NCBI RefSeq assembly: GCF_017355965.1
Contig: NZ_JAFIQW010000004.1
Location: 478,469 to 542,468, forward strand
Reading direction: 5' to 3'
Length of the DNA: 64,000 nucleotides
DNA from: Desertivibrio insolitus
GTDB taxonomy: Bacteria; Actinomycetota; Actinomycetes; Actinomycetales; Microbacteriaceae
In this document: positions 56,494 to 64,000 of the stretch, piece after piece
Layout of the letters: each line of letters starts with the position of its first letter
How positions within the stretch are numbered: position 1 is the stretch's first letter
Translations under genes and position numbers: made by a program
The notes under the pieces: generated by a model
What the model was told of the DNA's origin: nothing
The model's input: the letters and a program-made list of their open reading frames with translations, nothing else
The model's database searches: none

Positions 56494-58011
56494 TCACCGC
56501 TCGGGGAGGGACACGAGGGCCCATAGCTCGGCGCGATCGGCGAACGAGTCCAGGTCGAGCTCGAGCGCCCGGGCGACCCGCTCCACCCGTGCGCGGAGGC
56601 CGTGCCGGTGGAGCCCGGCGGCCTCCGCGGCCGTCTCCCAGCGGCAGTTGTGCAGGAACCAGAGCCGGGTCAGCCGCACGAGCTCGGCCCCCTCGCCGCC
56701 GAGCGCGGCGAGCCGGGTCGACGCCGCCTCCGTCATGCCCGTGCCCTGCAGATAGCCGAGCAACCGCCCTGACCCTGCTTCACTCCAGGGCAGTACTCCC
56801 CCGCCGCGCGCCTCGGCCTGGGCGTACGCCGATTCGGCCTCGGAGAGCGCGAGCTCGAACTCCCCGAGCGGGTGCGGGGCCGAGAGTCCCGCCGCGACGG
56901 TCTGCCGCTCGGCGGCGGCCACCAGCCACGGCACGGACTCCCCGTCGGCCAGGGCGACGAGCCGGCCTCCGGTCACGGTGGCGAAGCGGGTGCGGGAGTG
57001 CTTCCGGGCGGTACGCCGCAACTGGCGCCGCAGCTCGTCGCCGCTCGCCCCTCCTCCGGCCACGAGCACGACGACGTCGCGCTGCGGGTCGAGCCGCCCG
57101 ACGTCGCCCGCCGCGGATGCCTCCTCGAGCAGCCCCTGCGCGAGGTCGAGGCTGCCGGCGCGCAGCAGCCCGACCACGTGCGCGCGGATCGCGGCGAGGG
57201 CGGCGGCCTCCGCGGCATCCTGCTCCCGTGCCACCTCGACGAGCGCGATCCCGGTCATGAGCACCGCCCGGGCGCTGGCGTCGAGCGGATTCGGCGATGC
57301 GAGCGCGAGGGCGCCGCGCGGGCGGTCGCTGCGGCCGAGCGTCTGCACCACGACGTCGTGGCCGTCGACCCGCTGCGACCCTCCGGCACGGCGGCGGCGG
57401 GCGAGCAGGCGCCGCACGTCCTCGTGCGCGGCGTCGTTCACGGCCGCGGGCAACCGCGTCGCCGGCTGCTGCTCGACGAACTCGCCGTCGGAGTCGAAGA
57501 GCACGACGGTGGCCCCGAGCTGCCGGGCCGTCTCGAGCAGCGCCGCCGAGACGCCGCCGCCGGACACCGCGGCGAGCGAGATGGCCTGCTGAGCCGAGAG
57601 CGCCCACTCGCTGCGGGCGGCGGCCTCGCGGGAGAGCTCCCGGGCCGCCCAGGTGATGAGCGCGACGAACGGCACGTCGTAGGGCACCTCGACGAGCGCG
57701 AGGCCGACCTCCCTGCACGCCGCCACGAGTGCCGCCGGGGTGTCCGCCCGCACGACCTCCGCGCCGAAGCCGATGCCGAGCACCCCGGCGCCCTGCAGCC
57801 GCCGCACGTAGTCGACGAAGTCGGCGTCGCCGAAGCGCTCGAACTGCAGCCCCGTGGTCAGCACGAGCTGCCCCGGCAGGAGGAACGGGCTGGGGTCCGG
57901 CAGGTCGGAGCTCGAGAGCCAGGTCAGCGGCTCGTCGAGCGCGGCCGACGAGGCGCGCACGGTCAACCGGAAGCCGGGTTCGGCGACGAGGCGGCGGAGG
58001 GTCACGGACAT
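56494..58011 (-). CDS. PucR-type transcriptional regulator
   Basis: 505 residues. N-terminal PucR domain (LRRLVAEPGFRLTVRASSAALDEPLTWLSSSDLPDPSPFLLPGQLVLTTGL), a middle GGDEF-like/CdaR region, and a C-terminal PucR helix-turn-helix (GEGAELVRLTRLWFLHNCRWETAAEAAGLHRHGLRARVERVARAL). Divergent from gabT. PucR proteins commonly activate amine or purine catabolism; activation of the gab genes is inferred from position. Confidence 0.88.
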   Translation of the reverse strand: MSVTLRRLVAEPGFRLTVRASSAALDEPLTWLSSSDLPDPSPFLLPGQLVLTTGLQFERFGDADFVDYVRRLQGAGVLGIGFGAEVVRADTPAALVAACREVGLALVEVPYDVPFVALITWAARELSREAAARSEWALSAQQAISLAAVSGGGVSAALLETARQLGATVVLFDSDGEFVEQQPATRLPAAVNDAAHEDVRRLLARRRRAGGSQRVDGHDVVVQTLGRSDRPRGALALASPNPLDASARAVLMTGIALVEVAREQDAAEAAALAAIRAHVVGLLRAGSLDLAQGLLEEASAAGDVGRLDPQRDVVVLVAGGGASGDELRRQLRRTARKHSRTRFATVTGGRLVALADGESVPWLVAAAERQTVAAGLSAPHPLGEFELALSEAESAYAQAEARGGGVLPWSEAGSGRLLGYLQGTGMTEAASTRLAALGGEGAELVRLTRLWFLHNCRWETAAEAAGLHRHGLRARVERVARALELDLDSFADRAELWALVSLPER

Positions 58012-58031
58012 GGGCCCAGCGTAGGGCCATT

Positions 58032-58104
58032 GTGCCGGAATGTCGGATGCAGCGGCAGAACTGCCAGAACGGCACTGTCCGACGCGGGTGCCCGTTCCTA
58101 ACCT
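58032..58104 (+). promoter_or_regulatory. Control region between pucR and gabT
   Basis: GTGCCG...CGGCAC and GTCGGA...TCCGAC are nested inverted repeats around a GGCAGAACTGCC palindrome (58054-58065). TGTCGGATGC (58041-58050) and TGTCCGACGC (58076-58085) also form an 8/10 direct repeat. TAACCT (58099-58104) is a likely -10. Confidence 0.5.
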
Positions 58105-58134
58105 GGCCACCAGTACCGACCAGAAGGACGAAGC

Positions 58135-59493
58135 ATGACGACGACGTTGGCGCTCGCTCCCGTCGGGGGACCCACCCTCCCCCAGGAGCGACGGATCCTG
58201 ACTGAGATCCCCGGACCGAAGTCCCGGGAGCTCTTCTCGCGCAAGCAGCACGCCGTGCCCGGGGGCGTCAACATCGCCCTACCGGTGTTCGCGGCCGCGG
58301 CCGGCGGCGGGGTCGTCGTCGACGTCGACGGCAACTCGCTCATCGACCTCGGCTCCGGCATCGCGGTGACGAGCGTCGGCAACGCCGCCCCCGAGGTGGT
58401 CGAGGCCGTCACGGCGCAGGTCGCACAGTTCACGCACACGTGCTTCACGATCACGGGGTACGAGGGGTACGTCGCGGTCGCGGAGAAGCTCAACCGCCTC
58501 ACCCCCGGTGACCACGAGAAGCGCACGGCGCTCTTCAACTCGGGCGCCGAGGCGGTCGAGAACGCCGTCAAGATCGCCCGCAGCCACACCCGTCGGCAGG
58601 CGGTCGTCGTGTTCGACCACGCCTACCACGGCCGCACCAACCTCACGATGGCGATGACCGCCAAGTCGATGCCGTACAAGAGCGGGTTCGGCCCCTTCGC
58701 CTCCGAGATCCACCGCGCCTCGCTGTCCTACCCCTACCGCGACGGCCGCAGCGGTCCCGAGGCCGCCGCGATCGCGATCTCGGAGATCGAGAAGCAGGTC
58801 GGCGCCGAGAACCTCGCCGCGATCGTCATCGAGCCAATTCAGGGCGAGGGCGGCTTCATCGTGCCGGCCCCGGGCTTCCTCCCGGCGCTCGCCGAGTGGG
58901 CACGGGAGAACGGCGTCGTCTTCATCGCCGACGAGATCCAGACCGGCTTCAGCCGCACCGGTGCGCTCTTCGCCTGTGAGCACGAGGGCGTCGTGCCCGA
59001 CCTCATCACGACGGCCAAGGGCATCGCGGGCGGCCTGCCGCTCTCCGCGGTCACGGGCCGCGCCGAGATCATGGACGCCGCGCACGCCGGCGGCCTCGGC
59101 GGAACCTACGGCGGCAACCCCGTCGCCTGCGCGGCCGCTCTCGCCTCCCTCGAACTCTTCGAGCACGGCGGCCTGACCGAGCGCGCCCGCGAGATCGGCG
59201 TCGTGCTGCGCGGGGCGCTCAACGCCCTCCGCGTCGAGGACCAGCGGATCGGCGACGTCCGGGGCCGCGGGGCGATGATGGCGATCGAGCTCGTCGACCC
59301 CGGGACCGGGGAACCGGACGCGGCGCTCACCAAGAGCGTCGCCGAGTACGCCGGCGCCGCCGGAGTCATCCTGCTCACCTGCGGCACCTACGGCAACGTC
59401 ATCCGCTTCCTCCCGCCCCTGACGATCTCCGACGACCTCCTGCGCGAGGGTGTTCGGGTCGTGCGCGAGGCGCTCGCCGCGGCTCCGCGATGA
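58135..59493 (+). CDS. gabT: 4-aminobutyrate aminotransferase
   Basis: 452 residues. Class III PLP transaminase: PLP Lys295 in ITTAKGIAGGLPLSAV, TALFNSGAEAVENAVKIARSHTRRQ, VIEPIQGEGGF and IADEIQTGFSRTG. Converts GABA plus 2-oxoglutarate to succinate semialdehyde plus glutamate. AAGGA before ATG 58135. ATGA overlap with the dehydrogenase gene. Confidence 0.94.
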   Translation: MTTTLALAPVGGPTLPQERRILTEIPGPKSRELFSRKQHAVPGGVNIALPVFAAAAGGGVVVDVDGNSLIDLGSGIAVTSVGNAAPEVVEAVTAQVAQFTHTCFTITGYEGYVAVAEKLNRLTPGDHEKRTALFNSGAEAVENAVKIARSHTRRQAVVVFDHAYHGRTNLTMAMTAKSMPYKSGFGPFASEIHRASLSYPYRDGRSGPEAAAIAISEIEKQVGAENLAAIVIEPIQGEGGFIVPAPGFLPALAEWARENGVVFIADEIQTGFSRTGALFACEHEGVVPDLITTAKGIAGGLPLSAVTGRAEIMDAAHAGGLGGTYGGNPVACAAALASLELFEHGGLTERAREIGVVLRGALNALRVEDQRIGDVRGRGAMMAIELVDPGTGEPDAALTKSVAEYAGAAGVILLTCGTYGNVIRFLPPLTISDDLLREGVRVVREALAAAPR

Positions 59494-60764
59494 CCACGCT
59501 CCTGCTGCCCACCGGCGCCGACACCGGCGGCGTGCTCGCCGACGCCCAGCGTCAGCTCGCCCAGGCCGTCGAGGTGCTCGGCTACGACGACGGGTTGCAC
59601 GCGATGCTCGCGACCCCGCGCCGCGAGCTCACCGTCGCGGTGCCGCTGCGCCGCGACGACGGGTCGACGACACTCTTCACCGGCCACCGCGTTCAGCACA
59701 ACCTCTCGCGCGGCCCCGCCAAGGGCGGCCTGCGGTACAGCCCCCACGTCAGCCTCGACGAGGTGCGCGCGCTCGCGATGTGGATGACGTGGAAGTGCGC
59801 CCTGCTCGACGTGCCGTACGGCGGAGCCAAGGGCGGCATCGCCCTCGACCGCACGCAGCTGAGCGACGCGGAGCTCGAGCGCGTGACCCGCCGCTTCACG
59901 AGCGAGATCCTGCCGCTCATCGGGCCCGAACGCGACATCCCTGCGCCCGACATCGGGACCGACGAACGCGTCATGGCCTGGATGATGGACACCTACTCCG
60001 TCGCCACCGGGTACACCGTGCCGGGCGTCGTGACGGGCAAGCCCCTCAACCTCGGCGGCTCCCGTGGCCGCGCGTCCGCCACCTCCCGCGGCGTGGTGCA
60101 CGTCGCCCTCCGCGCCCTCGAGCACGTCGGCCTCACCGGCCCCGGCCGCACGGCCGCCGTGCAGGGCTTCGGTAAGGTGGGCCGCGACACCGCCCGCTTC
60201 CTCACCGAGGCGGGAGTGCGCGTCGTCGCCGTCAGCGACCAGTACGGCGCCCTGCACAACCCCCGCGGGCTCGACGTCGCCGCGCTCGCCGACCACGTCG
60301 ACGCGACCGGCCGGGTGCCGGGCTTCCCCCTCGCCGACGAGCTGCCGCCCGCCGACCTGCTCGAGCTCGACGTCGACCTGCTCGTGCCCGCCGCCGTCGA
60401 AGGCGTGATCACCGCCGAGAACGCCCCGCGCGTGCGGGCCCGCGTCGTCGTCGAGGGCGCGAACGGCCCGACGACCACGGAGGCCGACCGGGTGCTCGAG
60501 GAGCGCGGCGTGCTCGTCGTGCCCGACATCCTCGCCAACGCCGGGGGCGTCGTCGTCTCCTACTTCGAGTGGGTGCAGGCGAACCAGGCGTACTGGTGGA
60601 ACGAGCACGATGTCGAGGACCGGCTCGCCGAACGGATGACGAGCGCCTGGACCGACGTGACGGATGCCGCGCGCCGCCGCGGCCTCTCGCTGCGCGCCGC
60701 GGCGATGTGCCTCGCCGTCGAGCGCGTGGCCGACGCCCACAACCTGAGAGGACTGTACCCGTGA
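59490..60764 (+). CDS. Glutamate dehydrogenase (Glu/Leu/Phe/Val family)
   Basis: 424 residues. Lysines K78 (GPAKGGLRY), K102 and K114 (PYGGAKGG) give the active-site set; GVVHVALRALEHVGL and the NAD motif VQGFGKVGRDTARFL follow. Oxidises the glutamate made by GabT, returning 2-oxoglutarate. Placed inside the gab operon, coupled at both ends (ATGA and GTGA). Confidence 0.92.
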   Translation: MTTLLLPTGADTGGVLADAQRQLAQAVEVLGYDDGLHAMLATPRRELTVAVPLRRDDGSTTLFTGHRVQHNLSRGPAKGGLRYSPHVSLDEVRALAMWMTWKCALLDVPYGGAKGGIALDRTQLSDAELERVTRRFTSEILPLIGPERDIPAPDIGTDERVMAWMMDTYSVATGYTVPGVVTGKPLNLGGSRGRASATSRGVVHVALRALEHVGLTGPGRTAAVQGFGKVGRDTARFLTEAGVRVVAVSDQYGALHNPRGLDVAALADHVDATGRVPGFPLADELPPADLLELDVDLLVPAAVEGVITAENAPRVRARVVVEGANGPTTTEADRVLEERGVLVVPDILANAGGVVVSYFEWVQANQAYWWNEHDVEDRLAERMTSAWTDVTDAARRRGLSLRAAAMCLAVERVADAHNLRGLYP

Positions 60765-62257
60765 CCATCACCTCCCCCGAGGCATCCGTCGACGCCGCCG
60801 AGCGCGACCTGCTCGAGCGCGTGCCGACCGGGCTGTTCGTCGGCGGCCGCTGGACCCCCTCCCGCAGCGGCGGCACGCTCGACGTCGCCGACCCCTCGAC
60901 CGGACGCGTGCTCACGACCATCGCCTCCGCCGATCCCGAGGACGGTCTCGCCGCCCTCGACGCGGCCTGCGCCGCGGCGGACGACTGGGCGCGCACGCCG
61001 CCCCGGCGCCGCGCCGAGATCCTGCGCCGCGCGTGGGAGCTGCTGCAGGAGCGCCGCGACGAGTTCGCGCTGCTGATCACGCTCGAGATGGGCAAGCCGC
61101 TGCACGAGGCGCAGGGTGAGGTGACCTACGGCGGCGAGTTCCTGCGCTGGTTCAGCGAGGAGGCCGTGCGGATCACCGGCCGCTACGGAATCAACCCCGA
61201 GGGCACCGGCCGCACCATCGTCAGCCATCACCCCGTCGGACCCTGCCTGCTCATCACGCCGTGGAACTTCCCGCTCGCGATGGCCACCCGCAAGATCGCG
61301 CCGGCCCTCGCCGCCGGATGCACCGTGGTCGTCAAGCCCGCCGAGCTCACCCCGCTCACGACACTGTTCTTCGCCCGGGTGCTCGAGGACGCCGGCGTGC
61401 CGGCCGGGGTCGTCAACGTGATCCCGACGAACAGCTCCAAGACGGTGAGCGCGCCGATCATCGCCGAGCCGCGTCTGCGCAAGCTGTCCTTCACCGGCTC
61501 GACCGAGGTCGGCAAGGTGCTGCTGCGGCAGGCCGCCGAGAACGTGCTCCGCACCTCGATGGAGCTCGGCGGCAACGCGCCCTTCCTCGTCTTCGAGGAC
61601 GCCGATCTGGATGCCGCCGTGGAGGGCGCCCTGCTGGCGAAGTTCCGCAACTCGGGCGAGGCGTGCACCGCCGCCAACCGCTTCCTCGTGCAGCGCTCCG
61701 TGGTGCGCGAGTTCTCCGACCGCGTCGCCGCGCGGGTCGAGGCCATGCGAGTGGGGCGCGGCACCGAGCAGGGCGTGCAGGTCGGCCCGCTCATCGACGC
61801 CCGCGCCGTGGCGAAGACTTCCGCCCTCGTCGCCGACGCCGTCTCGCGGGGCGCCGAGGTGCGTACCGGCGGCGATGCCCTGCCGGGCGAGGGCACGTTC
61901 TTCGCGCCCACAGTCGTGACCGAGGTGCCCGCGGACAGCGACCTCTTCCGCACCGAGATCTTCGGCCCCGTGCTCTCGATCGTCCCGTTCGACGACGAGG
62001 ACGAGGCCGTGCGCCTCGCCAACGGCACCGAGTACGGGCTCGCCGCGTACGTCTACACACGCGACCTCGCCCGCGGACAGCGCATGATGGAGGGTCTCGA
62101 GACCGGCATGCTCGGTCTGAACGCCGGCGTGATCTCCAACGCTTCCGCCCCGTTCGGCGGAGTCAAGCAATCGGGTCTCGGTCGCGAAGGCGGCGTCGAG
62201 GGCATCCACGAGTACCTCACGACGAAGTACACGATGACCCCCGACCCCACGATCTGA
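60761..62257 (+). CDS. gabD: Succinate-semialdehyde dehydrogenase
   Basis: 498 residues. Aldehyde dehydrogenase superfamily: Cys302 in NSGEACTAANR, Glu in SMELGGNAPF, TPWNFPLAMATRKIAPALAAG and FTGSTEVGK. NAD(P) form. Oxidises succinate semialdehyde from GabT to succinate. GTGA overlap with the upstream gene. Confidence 0.93.
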   Translation: MTITSPEASVDAAERDLLERVPTGLFVGGRWTPSRSGGTLDVADPSTGRVLTTIASADPEDGLAALDAACAAADDWARTPPRRRAEILRRAWELLQERRDEFALLITLEMGKPLHEAQGEVTYGGEFLRWFSEEAVRITGRYGINPEGTGRTIVSHHPVGPCLLITPWNFPLAMATRKIAPALAAGCTVVVKPAELTPLTTLFFARVLEDAGVPAGVVNVIPTNSSKTVSAPIIAEPRLRKLSFTGSTEVGKVLLRQAAENVLRTSMELGGNAPFLVFEDADLDAAVEGALLAKFRNSGEACTAANRFLVQRSVVREFSDRVAARVEAMRVGRGTEQGVQVGPLIDARAVAKTSALVADAVSRGAEVRTGGDALPGEGTFFAPTVVTEVPADSDLFRTEIFGPVLSIVPFDDEDEAVRLANGTEYGLAAYVYTRDLARGQRMMEGLETGMLGLNAGVISNASAPFGGVKQSGLGREGGVEGIHEYLTTKYTMTPDPTI

Positions 62258-62277
62258 CTCTCAGGAGAAACCGCACC

Positions 62278-63666
62278 ATGGAACAACTGCACCGCGACGT
62301 CGTCGTGATCGGCGCCGGGGCGACCGGGCTGACGGCGGCGACGGAACTGCGCCGCCGCGGCCACGACGTGATCGTGCTCGAGGCGCGCGACCGGGTCGGC
62401 GGCAGGCTCTGGACCGACACCATCGACGGGCAGCTGCTCGAGATCGGCGGCCAGTGGGTCTCGCCCGACCAGGACGCCCTCCTCGAGACGCTGGCGGAGC
62501 TCGGGCTCGAGACCTACAGCCGCTACCGCGACGGGGAGAGCGTCTACGTGACGAAGGACGGCGAGGTGCGCCGCTTCTCCGGCGACATCTTCCCCGCCGG
62601 GCCCGAGACCGAGGCGGAACTCACCCGGCTCATCGCCCTGCTCGACGGACTCGTCGCCGAGGTCGATCCGGCCGCACCGTGGGCGCACCCCCGCGCCCGC
62701 GAGTTCGACCACGTCTCCTTCCGCACCTGGCTCGAGCAGCAGTCGGACGACGAGGAGGCGCGCGACAACATCGCCCTCTTCATCGCCGACGCGATGCTCA
62801 CCAAGCCCGCGCACGCGTTCTCGCTGCTGCAGGCCCTGCTGATGGCCGCGAGTGCCGGCAGCTTCAGCAACCTCGTCGACGCCGACTTCATCCTCGACAA
62901 GCGCGTCGTCGGCGGGCTGCAGCAGGTGCCCCTCCGCCTCGCCGAGGCGCTCGGTCCCGACGTCGTGCGACTCGGCAAGCGCGTCGAGACCGTCGAGTGG
63001 ACCGCGGCCGGAGCGACCGTGACGACTCCGGATGTCACGGTGGCCGCCCGCCACGTCGTCGTCGCGGTTCCGCCGAATCTCTACTCGCGCATCGACTTCT
63101 TCCCCGCGCTCCCCCGCCTGCGCCAGCAGGCCCAGCAGCACCAGTCCCTCGGGCTCGTGATCAAGGTGCACGCGACCTACGAGCGGCCGTTCTGGCGAGA
63201 GGCCGGCCTCTCGGGCACGGCCTTCAGCCCGTACCAGCTCGTGCACGAGGCCTACGACAACACCAACTTCGGCGACGAGCGCGGCACGCTCGTGGGCTTC
63301 GTCTCGGACGAGAAGGCGGACGGCGTCTTCGCCCTGCCGGCGGAGGAGCGCAGAGCACGCATCCTGCAGTCCCTCGCCGCGTACTACGGACCGGACGCGC
63401 TGACCCCTGTCGTCTACTACGAGAGCGACTGGGCGGCCGAGGAGTGGACCCAGGGCGCCTATGCCGCGAGCTTCGACCTCGGCGGGCTCACCCGCTACGG
63501 AGCGCTCGCTCTCGAGCCCGTCGGGCCCATCCGCTTCGGGTCGAGCGACCTCGCCGCCCACGGGTACCAGCACGTCGACGGCGCGATCCGCGTCGGGCGC
63601 CGGATCGCCGCGGAGATCGCCGATGCCGATGCCGCGGCCGAGCAAACAGGAAGCAGGGCAGCATGA
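62278..63666 (+). CDS. puo: Putrescine oxidase (flavin amine oxidase)
   Basis: 462 residues. FAD Rossmann motif VVVIGAGATGLTAATELRRRG, ARDRVGGRLWTDT, and GGQWVSPDQD; the C-terminal AAHGYQHVDGAIRVGRRIA closes the FAD site. Sequence pattern matches actinobacterial putrescine oxidases. Makes 4-aminobutyraldehyde, ammonia and H2O2. CAGGAGA before ATG 62278; ATGA overlap with the next gene. Confidence 0.9.
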   Translation: MEQLHRDVVVIGAGATGLTAATELRRRGHDVIVLEARDRVGGRLWTDTIDGQLLEIGGQWVSPDQDALLETLAELGLETYSRYRDGESVYVTKDGEVRRFSGDIFPAGPETEAELTRLIALLDGLVAEVDPAAPWAHPRAREFDHVSFRTWLEQQSDDEEARDNIALFIADAMLTKPAHAFSLLQALLMAASAGSFSNLVDADFILDKRVVGGLQQVPLRLAEALGPDVVRLGKRVETVEWTAAGATVTTPDVTVAARHVVVAVPPNLYSRIDFFPALPRLRQQAQQHQSLGLVIKVHATYERPFWREAGLSGTAFSPYQLVHEAYDNTNFGDERGTLVGFVSDEKADGVFALPAEERRARILQSLAAYYGPDALTPVVYYESDWAAEEWTQGAYAASFDLGGLTRYGALALEPVGPIRFGSSDLAAHGYQHVDGAIRVGRRIAAEIADADAAAEQTGSRAA

Positions 63667-64000
63667 GCGATTACGCGGTCATCGATCCGTCGACGGGTGA
63701 GCGGGTCGAGGAGTTCGAGGTCATCTCGGAGGCGGACCTGAAGTCCGCGATCGGCAGCGCGCACGAGGCGTACACGACGTGGAGCCGCACCACATCGGCG
63801 GAGCAGCGGGCGGCGCTGATCCGCCGGGTCGCCGAACTGCACCTCGAGCGCAAGGACGAACTCGCCGAGATCATCGTGCGGGAGATGGGCAAGCCCCTCG
63901 CCCAGGCGGTCGGCGAGGTCGAGTTCGCCGCGGACATCTACGCCTACTACGCCGACAACGGCCCCGGCTTCCTCGCCGACGAACCCATCCAGGTCGACGA
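63663..64000 (+). CDS. Aldehyde dehydrogenase (3' end outside window)
   Basis: First 112 residues of an ALDH: YAVIDPSTGERVEEFEVISEADLKSAIGSAHEAYTTW and VREMGKPLAQAVGEVEFAADIYAYYADNG. Second ALDH in the operon, coupled to putrescine oxidase, so most likely the 4-aminobutyraldehyde dehydrogenase. Catalytic residues lie outside the window. Confidence 0.88.
   Translation, partial: MSDYAVIDPSTGERVEEFEVISEADLKSAIGSAHEAYTTWSRTTSAEQRAALIRRVAELHLERKDELAEIIVREMGKPLAQAVGEVEFAADIYAYYADNGPGFLADEPIQVD

Overview
The window is high-GC, gene-dense actinobacterial DNA, most likely chromosomal and from a member of the Microbacteriaceae (Micrococcales). Pointers are the mycothiol ligase MshC, RbpA, the trmI - FKBP lipoprotein - pafB - pafC - tatA - tatC - helY order, a ctaE-qcrCAB respiratory block, an ImuA/ImuB mutasome pair under an actinobacterial LexA box, and many leaderless promoters (TAnnnT placed 6-8 nt before ATG/GTG). 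The assignment rests on gene content and order, not on a database search.

Layout. 1-6600 is rich in DNA repair: imuB and imuA (minus) behind a perfect SOS box, an AlkZ-like winged-helix glycosylase translationally coupled to a Ser/Gly nonapeptide-repeat protein, udgX, and a HEAT-repeat protein. 6690-6909 holds tRNA-Leu(GAG) followed by three tandem terminators. 7089-16250 holds an M20 peptidase, uppP, mshC, a PAC2 protein, a HAD phosphatase, trmI, an FKBP lipoprotein and pafBC. The Pup-proteasome genes that sit between trmI and the FKBP gene in many actinobacteria are absent here. 16246-22900 continues with a small membrane protein, tatA, tatC, helY, lnt, ppm1 and rbpA. 23066-28700 carries a GDPD, SPFH and NfeD operon, an atypical SDR, an S9 peptidase and a NUDIX protein.

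28700-33730 is more accessory: a His-tailed DUF4396 membrane protein behind a CsoR-type operator, a 600-bp gene-free stretch with direct repeats and a large palindrome, a ThuA-like protein, an ArsR/SRPBCC pair with a palindromic operator, a PCD-VOC fusion, an epimerase and a YbaK protein. 33900-38780 is a divergent glycerol/dihydroxyacetone locus: dhaKLM (minus) against glpF-glpK (plus), with two abutting perfect hairpins in the glpF leader. 38920-44286 is trpD, then ctaE-qcrC-qcrA-qcrB.

44400-53620 contains an amidohydrolase/MFS operon with a TetR regulator, then a second TetR gene divergent from agmatine deiminase plus an amidase, then an MFS efflux pump with its own TetR. 53700-64000 holds an APC permease, a UspA protein, a PucR regulator, gabT, a glutamate dehydrogenase, gabD, a putrescine oxidase and a further aldehyde dehydrogenase cut by the window end. 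Together 48.0-64.0 kb reads as a route agmatine -> N-carbamoylputrescine -> putrescine -> 4-aminobutyraldehyde -> GABA -> succinate semialdehyde -> succinate. One palindromic motif occurs at both ends of this region, in front of the agmatine deiminase gene and in front of the uspA/permease operon, suggesting one regulon.
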